From Hyphomicrobiales bacterium (GTDB lineage Bacteria; Pseudomonadota; Alphaproteobacteria; Rhizobiales; Rhizobiaceae), in NCBI GenBank assembly GCA_900470155.1, contig UBZT01000015.1, positions 62,001-126,000 on the forward strand: a DNA stretch of 64,000 nt, in the 5' to 3' direction. The notes beneath the pieces were generated by a model that did no database searches, was not told the origin of the DNA, and saw only the letters and a program-made list of their open reading frames with translations. This document shows, piece by piece, positions 35,218 to 44,095 of this stretch. Positions within the stretch are counted from its first letter, which is position 1; the number at the start of each line of letters is the position of its first letter. A program made the translations under genes and the position numbers.

Positions 35218-36191
35218 CTCCAGCGCTTCTCGTAGGCGCCGACGGTCGTCTTCTGTCCTTCGCTCATGGCCCTCAGACGCGCCAGAAGCGGTCCGCGTGC
35301 CGCCGGCTCGGTTGAGAGGGCCAAACGAAGTGTCTTGACGACCTCGGCCACATAGGCCTTTCCGCGTTGCCGGCCCTCGATCTTCAGGGCAGAGACGCCG
35401 GCGGCCTTCAAGGCTTCGATCTCTCCCATGACATCAAGGGAGACCGGGTCTTCGAACGCATAACCTCTGGCGTCTCCGATATCGAAGCGTCCCTTGCAGA
35501 GGGTTGGATAGCCGGCAGCTTCGCCTGGGCCGAACCTGTTGATGGTGAATTCACCAAGTTCGGAGAGCATCTGCTGCCCATCCTGCCGGTAGCGAACATG
35601 GCTCGCCGGCGAGCAGGCGCCATTCATGTTTGGTGACTTGCCGGTGGCGTATGACGACAGCGAACACCGTCCTTCGGCCATCACGCAAAGGCCGCCGAAG
35701 ACAAAAACCTCGATTTCGCAAGCCACTTTGCGTTTGATCCGGGCAATATCGGCAATGGTCAGAGTGCGCGGCAGGACGACACGTTTGGCCTCAAAGGCCT
35801 CGACCAGGAAATTGATCGCTTCCGGATTGGAGGCCGAGGCTTGCACCGAGACATGCAGCCTCTGCTCGCGATAGCGTTCCCTCACATACGCCATCAAGCC
35901 GAAATCGGCGAGGATCAGGGCATCGGCCCCGAGGTTCACCGCATCGGATGCGGCCCGGTGCCATATCTCCTCATCGCCCGCGCGCATGAACGTGTTGAGC
36001 GCCACGAATGTCTGGCAGCCGTTGCGTCTCGCATAGGCAATCGCGTCCCGCAATTCCTCGCGGCTGAAGTTAAGTCCGGGAAAATTGCGCGCGTTTGTCT
36101 CATCGCGAAAGCCGCAATAGACGGCATCGGCGCCAGCATCGACGGCCTCGCGAAATGCGGCCGGCGTGCCGGCAGGACATATGAGTTCCAT
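35214..36191 (-). CDS. ubiU: U32-family protein UbiU, oxygen-independent ubiquinone hydroxylation
   Basis: The 325-residue protein is the second half of the UbiU-UbiV hydroxylase complex. It opens MELICPAGTPAAFREAVDAGADAVY, the U32 family start, and has VFGGLCVMAEGRCSLSSYA followed by GACSPAS and PTLCKGRFD, giving the four cluster cysteines. The conserved ALKIEGRQRG that typifies peptidase U32 proteins is near residue 280. It lies between ubiT and ubiV in one operon read leftwards. Confidence 0.92.
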   Translation of the reverse strand: MELICPAGTPAAFREAVDAGADAVYCGFRDETNARNFPGLNFSREELRDAIAYARRNGCQTFVALNTFMRAGDEEIWHRAASDAVNLGADALILADFGLMAYVRERYREQRLHVSVQASASNPEAINFLVEAFEAKRVVLPRTLTIADIARIKRKVACEIEVFVFGGLCVMAEGRCSLSSYATGKSPNMNGACSPASHVRYRQDGQQMLSELGEFTINRFGPGEAAGYPTLCKGRFDIGDARGYAFEDPVSLDVMGEIEALKAAGVSALKIEGRQRGKAYVAEVVKTLRLALSTEPAARGPLLARLRAMSEGQKTTVGAYEKRWR

Positions 36192-36701
36192 TCAAACCAT
36201 CTCCTTCAGGGCCCTGCACCGTATTTCGGTCGTAAACTTTGCAACCAGTGAAGCGACCGGACCACCGAGCTGTGACAGATCCCTGGGCAGGTCTATGTCG
36301 CAGTCGTCGAGCGCGTTGCGCAGGGCGAGGATCGCTTCCATGTCTCCCGTCACCTGAAGATCGCGGGAAAAGAACAGGGCATCCCCATCGCAACGGCCTT
36401 CGAGCAACGCCAGCAGCATGACGAGAGGAGCCTCCACCCCGGCATCCGCAGAGACGATGGCTCCCTTGCGTTTGAGCGAAAGGCTCGGGCCTTCCGGTTC
36501 AACAAGGAAGATGAGGGGCAGATCCGTTGGCGTGAACGAGAAACGACAACGCCGGTGCTCGCCCAGACGATCAAACAGGTCGGGATGGGCCTCGAGCAGA
36601 CGCTGAAACAGGCGTCGTGTGACGTATTGTACCGGGGTGGTCGGCAAAAAATCGAACGGCATGGCGAGCAGGGATGTGAGGTGCATTCTGGTCTGTTTCA
36701 T
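36192..36701 (-). CDS. ubiT: SCP2-domain lipid carrier UbiT
   Basis: The 169-residue protein is an SCP2-type sterol/isoprenoid-binding fold (FSFTPTDLPLIFLVEPEGPS, DALFFSRDLQVTGDMEAILALRNALDD). UbiT holds hydrophobic ubiquinone intermediates for the anaerobic pathway in Proteobacteria. The last residues run to LKEMV, one base before the ubiU start. The start is ATG 36701; an internal ATG at 36686 (MHLTSLLAM) is an alternative that better separates the gene from the NnrR-type box at 36746-36759. Confidence 0.85.
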   Translation of the reverse strand: MKQTRMHLTSLLAMPFDFLPTTPVQYVTRRLFQRLLEAHPDLFDRLGEHRRCRFSFTPTDLPLIFLVEPEGPSLSLKRKGAIVSADAGVEAPLVMLLALLEGRCDGDALFFSRDLQVTGDMEAILALRNALDDCDIDLPRDLSQLGGPVASLVAKFTTEIRCRALKEMV

Positions 36702-36745
36702 CGGTGTCGGGAAATAAAGACTAGTCGCGCCAACAGAGATGCGGA

Positions 36746-36759
36746 TTGCGCCAGCGCAA
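36746..36759. promoter_or_regulatory. NnrR-type box between divergent ubiT and ubiD
   Basis: TTGCGCCAGCGCAA is a perfect 14-base palindrome of the form TTGCG-N4-CGCAA, the arrangement described for NnrR sites in Rhodobacter. It lies in the 92-base interval and could serve either or both promoters. Confidence 0.75.
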
Positions 36760-36793
36760 AGACGCGTACGATTTCGGCCGGCATACCGAGACC

Positions 36794-38299
36794 ATGACCG
36801 ACAAAGCCCCGCCCCATCGCTACGACGGGCTCCAAGCCTTTCTTCATGAACTCGAACAGCGCGGCCAGCTTGTCCGCGTCAAGCACCCCGTCAGTCTGGT
36901 GCACGAGATCACCGAGATCCATCGGCGGGTGATCGAGCAAGGTGGGCCGGCGCTGCTCTTTGAACATCCGGTCGCTCCCGACGGTTCGCCGGCCGACATG
37001 CCGCTGATCACAAATCTCTTCGGCACACGCGCACGCATAGAATTGGGCTTTGGCATCGGGGTCGGGCAGATCGGCAGCCTTGCCACCCTCCTTGCCGATC
37101 TCAAGGAGCCGAAACCGCCAGCGTCTTTGGGCGATGCATGGAGACAATTGCCCCTGCTGCAGGCGGCACTGTCGCTTGGATGTCGGCGGGTGTCGCGGGC
37201 GCCGTGCCAGGACGTCGTCCTGCGTGGAGACGGTATTGACCTTGCCCGACTGCCGATCCAGTGGTGCTGGCCGGGCGAGCCGGCACCACTCGTGACATGG
37301 CCATTGGTCATCACCTGTTCGCCCACCGATCCGAAGGATGTGAATGTCGGGGTCTATCGGCTGCAGGTCCTTGGCCGTGATCGCCTGATCACACGCTGGC
37401 TTGCCCATAGAGGCGCGGCACGGCACCATCGCCTGTGGCAGGCGCTGGGCAAAGACATGCCAATTGCAGTGGTTATCGGTGCCGATCCGCAGACCATCCT
37501 GTCCGCGGTCATGCCACTGCCGGAGACAATGAGCGAACTTGCCTTCGCCGGTGTCTTGCGGCGAAGGCGAAGTCGTGTCGTTCGCGCGCTGACCCAGCCT
37601 CTCGACATTCCGGCAACCGCCGAAATCGTGCTCGAAGGTAGCGTCTCGGCCGGTGAGAATGCCCTCGAGGGCCCCTATGGCGATCATACCGGATACTACA
37701 ACTCGGTCGAGCCGTTTCCAGTCATGACGCTGAGTGCCATCACCATGCGGCGGAACCCGGTCTACCTTTCGACCTACACCGGCCGCCCGCCAGACGAACC
37801 GTCCGTTCTGGGAGAGGCGATGAACGACCTATTCGTACCGCTGGCAAAGCGCCAGTTTCCCGAGATCGTCGATCTTTGGCTGCCGCCGGAAGCCTGTTCC
37901 TATCGCGCAATCGTCGTTGCGATCGACAAGCGTTATCCGGGCCAGGCCCGGCGCGTCATGCTGGGGCTGTGGTCGATGCTGCCGCAGTTCAGTTATACTA
38001 AACTGATTATCGCAGTCGATCCGGACGTCGATATTCGCAACTGGAGCGATGTTGTATGGGCTCTGTCGACGCGTTTCGACGCCTCGCGCGACATGGTGAC
38101 CCTTACCGGCACGCCCATCGACTATCTGGATTTTGCTTCGCCGAAAGCGGGATTGGGCGGCAAACTCGGTCTTGACGCGACGAACAAGCTTGGCCCGGAA
38201 ACCGATCGGGAGTGGGGGAGGGTGCTTCAGATGACGCCTGACGTTTGTTCGACCGTTGACCGGATCTGGGCAGAACTCGGCCTTGGGCAGGCGCGATGA
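36794..38299 (+). CDS. ubiD: UbiD-family decarboxylase
   Basis: The 501-residue prenylated-FMN enzyme decarboxylates an aromatic acid, in the ubiquinone pathway 4-hydroxy-3-polyprenylbenzoate. Visible features are the N-terminal YDGLQAFLHELEQRGQLVRVK; the cofactor and metal region with NVGVYRLQVLGRDRL and RGAARHH; the active-site segment ALEGPYGDHTGYYNS with the Glu and the RPPDEP turn; and a C-terminal TRFDASRDM stretch. The ATG at 36794 (MTDKAPPHRYD) is chosen as the family start. It overlaps ubiX by four bases and is divergent from ubiTUV. Another aromatic substrate is possible. Confidence 0.88.
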   Translation: MTDKAPPHRYDGLQAFLHELEQRGQLVRVKHPVSLVHEITEIHRRVIEQGGPALLFEHPVAPDGSPADMPLITNLFGTRARIELGFGIGVGQIGSLATLLADLKEPKPPASLGDAWRQLPLLQAALSLGCRRVSRAPCQDVVLRGDGIDLARLPIQWCWPGEPAPLVTWPLVITCSPTDPKDVNVGVYRLQVLGRDRLITRWLAHRGAARHHRLWQALGKDMPIAVVIGADPQTILSAVMPLPETMSELAFAGVLRRRRSRVVRALTQPLDIPATAEIVLEGSVSAGENALEGPYGDHTGYYNSVEPFPVMTLSAITMRRNPVYLSTYTGRPPDEPSVLGEAMNDLFVPLAKRQFPEIVDLWLPPEACSYRAIVVAIDKRYPGQARRVMLGLWSMLPQFSYTKLIIAVDPDVDIRNWSDVVWALSTRFDASRDMVTLTGTPIDYLDFASPKAGLGGKLGLDATNKLGPETDREWGRVLQMTPDVCSTVDRIWAELGLGQAR

Positions 38300-38865
38300 C
38301 CAAACGTGTTATACTCGGGATTTCCGGAGCATCCGGAGCCGCAATCGGGCTCGAGATCGGAAGAATCCTGGCCTCCATGGACGATGTCGAGCTCCACATC
38401 GTCGTCACGGCTGCTGCGCGCCGCACCATCGCGCACGAAGCCGGCACCGAAGCGCTCGGGCTGTTGATCGGCCGCGCCAATTATTGTCATGCGGAAGCCG
38501 ATATCGGCGCCTCGATCGCCAGCGGTTCGTTCCAAACTGCCGGGATGATCGTCGCTCCCTGTTCCATGCGATCACTGGCAGCGATCGCTTCGGGTCTTAC
38601 CGACAACCTGCTCCTGCGGGCCGCCGATGTCCAGCTCAAGGAGCGGCGCCGTCTGGTGCTTCTCGCCCGTGAAACGCCGCTTCATCTCGGTCACTTGCGC
38701 AACATGGTCTCGGTAACGGAGATGGGCGCGATCGTCATGCCGCCGGTTCCAGCCTTCTATCGCAATCCGACGTCGATAGACGAAGTCGTTTCCCATCTGG
38801 CGGCCCGAGCCGTCGATCTCCTGGCGATCTGTGATACACCGCTTGCCATGGAGTGGAAGGGGTGA
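38296..38865 (+). CDS. ubiX: Flavin prenyltransferase UbiX
   Basis: The 189-residue flavoprotein makes the prenylated FMN cofactor that UbiD needs. GISGASGAAIGLEIGRIL is the phosphate/FMN loop, with IVVTAAARRTI next. IVAPCSMRSLAAIASGLTDNLLLRAADVQLKER is the family signature and ARETPLHLGHLRNM the catalytic Glu-bearing segment. The PPVPAFYRNPTSIDEVV end is intact. It shares an ATGA overlap with ubiD. The pair beside ubiTUV forms an anaerobic quinone module. Confidence 0.93.
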   Translation: MTKRVILGISGASGAAIGLEIGRILASMDDVELHIVVTAAARRTIAHEAGTEALGLLIGRANYCHAEADIGASIASGSFQTAGMIVAPCSMRSLAAIASGLTDNLLLRAADVQLKERRRLVLLARETPLHLGHLRNMVSVTEMGAIVMPPVPAFYRNPTSIDEVVSHLAARAVDLLAICDTPLAMEWKG

Positions 38866-38881
38866 GCAAACTCACCCCTTC
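38856..38881. terminator. Bidirectional terminator between convergent ubiX and nnrS-type gene
   Basis: A perfect 11-bp stem (GAAGGGGTGAG with CTCACCCCTTC) closes a 4-base loop CAAA. It includes the stop codon of ubiX and is the only hairpin between two convergent operons, so it probably works from both sides. Confidence 0.85.
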
Positions 38882-38885
38882 GGTC

Positions 38886-40076
38886 TCAGCCTTTCCGCAG
38901 GATGAGCGGCATATAGAACACGACATAACCCAAGAATGCCAGGATCCAGGCGAGGCCTGCGAGCGGCAACAGGATCATGGTCTGGGCCGGTGCGAGCGCG
39001 GCCGCGATGCGGGCGGCAGCTGACAGAATGATCAGCGCATAGATCAACCAGGTGGTTGTCCAGGGCGCGATCAGGGCCTGGCCGGTGTGGCCGCGCGTCG
39101 CGCGCGTCATGACGGCAAGCGTCATGATACCAACGGCTCCCGTCGTCCAGGCATGCACGCCTGCCGAGCCGAAACCAGCGTCATCCGCCAGTATGCCCGT
39201 GCCCGCCAGGATGAAGCCGATCGGCACGAAGAGATAGGCGAGATGCAGAACGGTGACCAGGGGCTCGCGATATGTACGTTCCGGACACCATCTTGCCTGT
39301 CGCAGGATGTGACCAAGGCCGGCGACGAGCATCAGGATGCCGCTGGGCAAGGCGAGCATCTCCGGCGACCGCGAGGCTAAGATCCACAAAAGCAATGCTG
39401 CTGCCGCGACCACCATCACGGTGAGATCAAAACCAGAAAAGGCGGCAGGCATTCGACCCGGATTGTTCGCCTTCAGCCAGTTGCCGGTAAAGGCTGGGAT
39501 GATGCGCCCGGCGACGATTGTGATCAGAAGAACAATCGCGCTGAGCGACAGGCGATCGGCGACTTCGACGCGGCCGTAGCGGTCGATCTCGAGATGGAAC
39601 AGGACCTGAGCTGCGCTGAGGATGGCAAGAACCGCGACGATCTTGTAGTTACGACGGTTGCCCGCGGCGACAAGTTCCCTCAGGACAATGACGGCGAGTG
39701 CGGGGAGGAAGGCGAGCGCTAGCGTCGTCGGAACGATTGGCCCGGTCCATTCAGAGAGGCTGATCGAGACCCGGCCAGCCAACCAGAGAACAAAAAGCAG
39801 GAGCAGCGGCAGTCCGCTCAAGCCCGGCCGACCGGTCCAGTTGGGCACGGCAGTCAGCAGAAATCCGGCGATCACGGCCGGGACGAAGCCGAACAGCAAT
39901 TCGTGCTGGTGCCAGGCGACCGGTGGCAGGGATGTCGGCACATGCAGGAAGCCGAGAAACCAGGGCACCCAGGCGGCGACAGAAAACGCTGCGACCAGAG
40001 CGCTGCCGGGGAAAAACAGGCGAAAGCCGCCCGACAGCAGACGGCGAGAAACGGAAATACGGGGGAGATTGTTCAC
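38886..40076 (-). CDS. nnrS: NnrS-family membrane heme/copper protein
   Basis: The 396-residue protein has about twelve membrane helices. The NnrS family is tied to NO tolerance and denitrification; members bind heme and copper in the membrane. Visible are the signature WHQHELLFGFVPAVIAGFLLTAVPNWTGRPG near residue 50, VAGRIIPAFTGNWL, HAWTTGAVGIMTLAVMTRATRGHTG and a final AFLGYVVFYMPLI. A GTG start at 40076 with GGAAAGG seven bases upstream follows the upstream stop directly. It is the last gene of the operon that begins with the substrate-binding protein. Confidence 0.9.
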   Translation of the reverse strand: MNNLPRISVSRRLLSGGFRLFFPGSALVAAFSVAAWVPWFLGFLHVPTSLPPVAWHQHELLFGFVPAVIAGFLLTAVPNWTGRPGLSGLPLLLLFVLWLAGRVSISLSEWTGPIVPTTLALAFLPALAVIVLRELVAAGNRRNYKIVAVLAILSAAQVLFHLEIDRYGRVEVADRLSLSAIVLLITIVAGRIIPAFTGNWLKANNPGRMPAAFSGFDLTVMVVAAAALLLWILASRSPEMLALPSGILMLVAGLGHILRQARWCPERTYREPLVTVLHLAYLFVPIGFILAGTGILADDAGFGSAGVHAWTTGAVGIMTLAVMTRATRGHTGQALIAPWTTTWLIYALIILSAAARIAAALAPAQTMILLPLAGLAWILAFLGYVVFYMPLILRKG

Positions 40077-40077
40077 G

Positions 40078-41295
40078 TCAGCACCTTTCCTGGTCGATGG
40101 TGACCGGCGACCAGAGCAGAGGAAGGTAGGCCCGCGTCCAGAGGAGGAACGCGATGGCAAAGAATGTCGCCGACAGTCCATGGGGGCCGAGTGGCAGCGA
40201 CAGGGCGGGAAAAAACTCCGGCAGGCAGCGGAATAAGACAGCAAGAATCAGCGTCGCAATGGCTAGCCGTGTCGTTGTCGAAAACAACAGTGGCTGCCCC
40301 GTGTGAAGAAGTCCGGCGATCGACAGGACCTGCAGGACGCCAAGCCCCAGTCCACCCATCATCGTCAGATGAAGCCCACCGAGCCAGGGGAGGGGCAGGC
40401 CGACAAAGGCAAGGCCGCAGACAAGCAGACCGGTCCCGGCGAATGCACTCGACAGCCATAGCCCGGCCAGTTCAAACGTCAGTCCCTCACGCCCGACAAA
40501 ACCTTCCGCGACGCGATCGAGAAAGGCCGCACCCGCGGCAACCATCAGGTATCCGCGAACGGGCTCCGACGCACCCAGGAATTCCGCGAGGATCACGAGC
40601 ATTGTGAGGCCCGCCGAGAGATTGGCGCGGCCGGGATGCGGGCGATAGGGAGAGGTTTCTTCACTCGGATCAAGCACCAGATTGGTCACGGGAACCGTGA
40701 TGCGGGCAAGCGCAAGGCCGAATAGACCGAGAAGCGCCAGACCGGCAATCCGGATTGCCATCTCCGCCATGTCATGGTCTTCAAACGCGATCGCCAGACG
40801 CAGTGCCGCGGCGGCTGCGGCAAGCGTGCCGAGAAACAGGACGAAGCCGAGGAGATCGGTGGTCCGGCGGGCGATCGCCAGGCGTAGCGCATAGACCAGC
40901 AGGACGAGGATCCAGGCCTGGTCGAGCAAAAGACCGATGAGCCAGACCGCATCCGCGCCCAAGATGCCGATGGTTCTTGCCGTTGCCCAGAAGCTTGCCA
41001 AGAGTAGGAGTGGCCTGCCGTGCAGACGGGGGGTGTCTGTCCATTCCGGCAGCGCGGAGGTCAGAAAGCCGAGAAGGGCGCCACCGAATGAACCGACGAG
41101 CATTTCCTGGGCGTGCCAGTGGCCGGGCAGGGACGTGGCTGCAAACGGCAGCTCAAAGGACCAGACGATGACCCAGAGAAAAGGCCAGAGACCGGCATGC
41201 AGTGCGGCGAGTGGAAAGAGGAGCCGCAGCCCTTCGGCAGACATGGCTCGTGTCACACCGCTCACGTTGAAGAGACGTCCCGCCACCATGATCAT
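40078..41295 (-). CDS. NnrS-family membrane protein (diverged)
   Basis: The 405-residue polytopic protein is related to the NnrS gene next to it. It keeps GHWHAQEMLVGSFGGALLGFLTSALPEWTDTP near the N-terminus and LGGLHLTMMGGLGLGVLQVLSIAGLLHTGQP later, but the interior and the VPNWTGR signature are changed (LPEWTDT). It lies between the ATPase gene (ATGA overlap) and nnrS, so it is expressed with an importer and may form a two-protein membrane unit with NnrS. Confidence 0.85.
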   Translation of the reverse strand: MIMVAGRLFNVSGVTRAMSAEGLRLLFPLAALHAGLWPFLWVIVWSFELPFAATSLPGHWHAQEMLVGSFGGALLGFLTSALPEWTDTPRLHGRPLLLLASFWATARTIGILGADAVWLIGLLLDQAWILVLLVYALRLAIARRTTDLLGFVLFLGTLAAAAAALRLAIAFEDHDMAEMAIRIAGLALLGLFGLALARITVPVTNLVLDPSEETSPYRPHPGRANLSAGLTMLVILAEFLGASEPVRGYLMVAAGAAFLDRVAEGFVGREGLTFELAGLWLSSAFAGTGLLVCGLAFVGLPLPWLGGLHLTMMGGLGLGVLQVLSIAGLLHTGQPLLFSTTTRLAIATLILAVLFRCLPEFFPALSLPLGPHGLSATFFAIAFLLWTRAYLPLLWSPVTIDQERC

Positions 41296-42041
41296 GCAAT
41301 CCTTCGCTCGTCACATTCCTCGACCACGGAGAAGAGCGGATGGTCGCGTAACAGGCGCCTTGCCGTCTCGAAGACCAGTTCGTCGCTGCGTTGCCCCGGG
41401 GCATCAGGAACCGAAACGCAATCGAGAATGCCTTGGCCGCGCCGATCGAGGACCGCGATCCGGTGACAGATGCGAAGGGCTTCCTGAATGTCGTGGGTGA
41501 TGAAAAGTCCACCTGTGCCAGTGTTGGCGACACAGGCAATGACCAGATCCTGCATGCGTCGGCGCAAGGCCGCGTCGAGCGCGGTGAACGGTTCGTCGAA
41601 GTAGATGAAGTCCGGGTCGCCGACCAGGGCGCGCGCGATCGCAGTCCGCTGACGCATTCCACCGGAGAGCTGTGACGGAAACTTCTGCCAGTCGGCCTCG
41701 TCGAGAGACACCCTTCGGCAAGCGGCTGCGATCTTGTCGCACTTCTCTCGGCGGCTGGCCGCAACCCCGGCAAGTCCCAGGCCGACATTTGCTCCAACCG
41801 TTGCCCATGGCAGAAGGCGGGGCTCCTGGAAAACAAAGGCACTGTGCCGGTAGCTGCGCGTAACCTGTCCATGCCTCGCGGTGACGAGGCCGGCCGCGAT
41901 CTGGGCAAGTGTGCTCTTGCCGCAGCCTGAAGGGCCAACCAAGGCCACCATCTCGCCGTCTGCGACAGTGAGACTGATTCCGTCGAGTACCGCTCTGCCG
42001 AGATAGACATGCCCGATCGATTTCAATTCGAGAAGGTTCAT
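41292..42041 (-). CDS. ABC transporter ATP-binding protein, NitT/TauT type
   Basis: The 249-residue ATPase carries Walker A GPSGCGKST, Q-loop VFQEPRLLPW, signature LSGGMRQRTAIARAL, Walker B FIYFDEPFTALD and switch THDIQEALRI. The nitrate/sulfonate/taurine group is indicated by the Q-loop and by the permease and binding protein encoded next. The N-terminus starts MNLLELKSIGHVYLG. It works with the two upstream genes; substrate is unknown. Confidence 0.9.
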   Translation of the reverse strand: MNLLELKSIGHVYLGRAVLDGISLTVADGEMVALVGPSGCGKSTLAQIAAGLVTARHGQVTRSYRHSAFVFQEPRLLPWATVGANVGLGLAGVAASRREKCDKIAAACRRVSLDEADWQKFPSQLSGGMRQRTAIARALVGDPDFIYFDEPFTALDAALRRRMQDLVIACVANTGTGGLFITHDIQEALRICHRIAVLDRRGQGILDCVSVPDAPGQRSDELVFETARRLLRDHPLFSVVEECDERRIA

Positions 42042-42850
42042 CGCCGAACTCCCCAGGGATGCGCCGCCTCCCGCCAGGCCTCGGCTTCGGCGCGCAAAGG
42101 TTGAAGGAAGCCGTATTCGACGGCAAGGAGTGCGAAGACGGACAACAGGACCCAGGCGAGTGCCGCCTCCACGTCGAGACTGGAACGGGCATTTGCCAGC
42201 TCGCCGCCGATCCCGCCGGCATTGGCGAGAAGTTCTGCCATGACGGCCGCCTTGAAGGCGGTGCCGAGGGCCATCACAAGAGCCGGAAAAAGCATGTCGA
42301 GCATCTGCCGCATGGCAACGGCGATGAGGCGGCGCAGTGGAGACAGTCCCACCATACGTGCCATGTCCTCGAGTGCGCGGTCGCGCGTCAGAATCCCCTC
42401 TGCCGCACCGACGAAGACCATCGGCAAGGCTGCCACGGCAGCGGTCGCCACGACGGTTCCCGCCCCGCTGCCAAACCAGATCATCAAAAGGACGATCCAG
42501 GCGATAGGGGGGATGCCGAGGAGCAGGGTGACCTGCGGTCGTGCCAGTCGCATGACAGCCGGGTGATAGCCAGCAACGATGCCGCAGAACCCGCCGATCG
42601 TTGAGGCCACGGCAAAGCCCAGCAGTGCCCGTCCCCCCGTCGCCACCACCAGCATCCCGTTCTCAGGTGTCTGCAGAAGCCGGATCAAGGTCGCAAAGGT
42701 AGCCGCCGGCGTAGGCAGGACAAAACTGCCATAGATTTCCGCACCGAATTGCCAGACGGAGCTGAAGACCGCCAGCCCCGCAAGACCGGCCCAACCAGAC
42801 CAGAGGAATTTGGCTGTTCGCGCCGCACGATTTACCAGACTTGCCATCAT
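42038..42850 (-). CDS. ABC transporter permease, NitT/TauT type
   Basis: The 270-residue protein has six membrane segments. The EAA loop is in the region LEDMARMVGLSPLRRLIAVAM. The ATG at 42850 (MMASLVNRAARTAK) follows a TGAGGC site and lies eight bases after the binding-protein stop; the longer frame reaches into that gene. A four-base overlap joins it to the ATPase gene. Confidence 0.88.
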   Translation of the reverse strand: MMASLVNRAARTAKFLWSGWAGLAGLAVFSSVWQFGAEIYGSFVLPTPAATFATLIRLLQTPENGMLVVATGGRALLGFAVASTIGGFCGIVAGYHPAVMRLARPQVTLLLGIPPIAWIVLLMIWFGSGAGTVVATAAVAALPMVFVGAAEGILTRDRALEDMARMVGLSPLRRLIAVAMRQMLDMLFPALVMALGTAFKAAVMAELLANAGGIGGELANARSSLDVEAALAWVLLSVFALLAVEYGFLQPLRAEAEAWREAAHPWGVRR

Positions 42851-42857
42851 CAAAGCC

Positions 42858-43910
42858 TCAGAAATAGAGGCCCGCATCGGGCATGCGGCCACCCACCATT
42901 TCGGGGTGCGCCGTCGCGACGACCTTCAAAAGGGTCTCGATCGGATCACGCAGGTCACGGGCCCGGATCGCAACCAGGTTGGAATGAGGGATCGACGCCT
43001 CGAGCACGGGCCAGGGCAGTTCGAGTGCGGATGCGGCCTGGCCGGCAGCCGTTGCCGGATCGCCATTGACGTCCGATGTCGCCTTCGCCAGTGCCGACAG
43101 AAGTGCTTCCACGCGATCCGGGTGATCTTTCATGAATACATCGGTGAGCGCCAGACCTGCCTGAGGCATGACGGGGCTCTTGCCGTTCATCTTGCCCCAT
43201 TCGATCTGCATATCGATCACCCTGTAAAGGACCGCACCGGCGGTCTTCGCCTTGAAGATCGCAGCCGACACCGCCGGTTCCGGCACAAGCGCGGTTTCGA
43301 TCCGGCCCGCCAGCAGCATCTGCACCGCCTCGATCGGCGTGCCGGCCCGCTCGACTGTGACCCTGCCAGTCAGTCCATGATGCGCAAGGGCAGCATCGAA
43401 GATGAGCTCCGGCGTGTCGTTGGGGAAAGGGACGGTGATGCTGCGGCCTTCGAGATCCGCGATACTGCGTATGCCTGGATCGCGCGACACGACATAGAGC
43501 AGGCCGTTGGTCATGATGTTGGCGAGCTTGAGGCCGAGCCCGCGGTTGTAAAGGTTCGCCGCAACCGTTGTTGGCATGACGACTGCCTGCATGGATCCGG
43601 AGGACAAGCCTGCCCGCATTTCGTCCGGCGTTCGCCAGATATTGAATTCGACCTTGTCGGCGACATCGCGCAGAAGCCCCTTGCCGACAGCATAGGCAAG
43701 CGTGATCGACGGGCCGGCCGGAGGACCATGAAGAACGAGTTTGTCGAGCGACGCGGCGCGTGCGTTGCGGTTCAGGAAGGGAAGGGCGATGGTGGCACCA
43801 AGTCCGGCACCAAGTCCGGCGCAAAGGCTTCGCCTCGTCACCGCGCGGAAAGGCGGTACATCTGTGTCCTTGTCAGCTGATCTAAGATCAATCACGCCGT
43901 CGCTCGCCAT
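42858..43910 (-). CDS. Tat-exported substrate-binding protein, NitT/TauT family
   Basis: The 350-residue protein has a twin-arginine signal (AVTRRSLCAGLGAGLGATIALPF) and so is folded before export. The mature part carries LHGPPAGPSITLAYAVGKGLL, SGSMQAVVMPTTVAANLYNRG and DLEGRSITVPFPNDTPELIF, an SsuA/NMT1-like pattern. Tat export suggests a bound cofactor or metal-type ligand rather than a free ion. It is the first gene of a five-gene operon that ends with two NnrS proteins and has an FNR-like box 62 bases before its start. The ligand is unknown. Confidence 0.85.
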   Translation of the reverse strand: MASDGVIDLRSADKDTDVPPFRAVTRRSLCAGLGAGLGATIALPFLNRNARAASLDKLVLHGPPAGPSITLAYAVGKGLLRDVADKVEFNIWRTPDEMRAGLSSGSMQAVVMPTTVAANLYNRGLGLKLANIMTNGLLYVVSRDPGIRSIADLEGRSITVPFPNDTPELIFDAALAHHGLTGRVTVERAGTPIEAVQMLLAGRIETALVPEPAVSAAIFKAKTAGAVLYRVIDMQIEWGKMNGKSPVMPQAGLALTDVFMKDHPDRVEALLSALAKATSDVNGDPATAAGQAASALELPWPVLEASIPHSNLVAIRARDLRDPIETLLKVVATAHPEMVGGRMPDAGLYF

Positions 43911-43971
43911 TGGCTGGCTCCTTTAACATGAATTCCAAGATCAGCTTTATCGGGTCTTGGCCGTGTGTTGT

Positions 43972-43985
43972 TTGACGTGCGTCAA
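43972..43985. promoter_or_regulatory. Putative NnrR/FNR box before the binding-protein gene
   Basis: TTGACGTGCGTCAA is a perfect TTGAC-N4-GTCAA palindrome, 62 bases before the start of the Tat binding-protein gene. It is closer to the FNR/FixK consensus than the TTGCG-type boxes. Confidence 0.7.
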
Positions 43986-44095
43986 GGATCTGAGCAGATG
44001 CGTCTGATTTTCCAGATCAGCGTCAACGGCCGCCTCAAGTTTAGGGGCAATTTTGGGGCTGGCTTGCCCCTTCGATAGGGCAATTGCACTCACGT

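Noticed and set aside
42810..43880. 356-residue plus-strand frame over the binding-protein gene
   Set aside because: Antisense of a Tat substrate-binding protein with clear family motifs; His/Arg-rich shadow composition.
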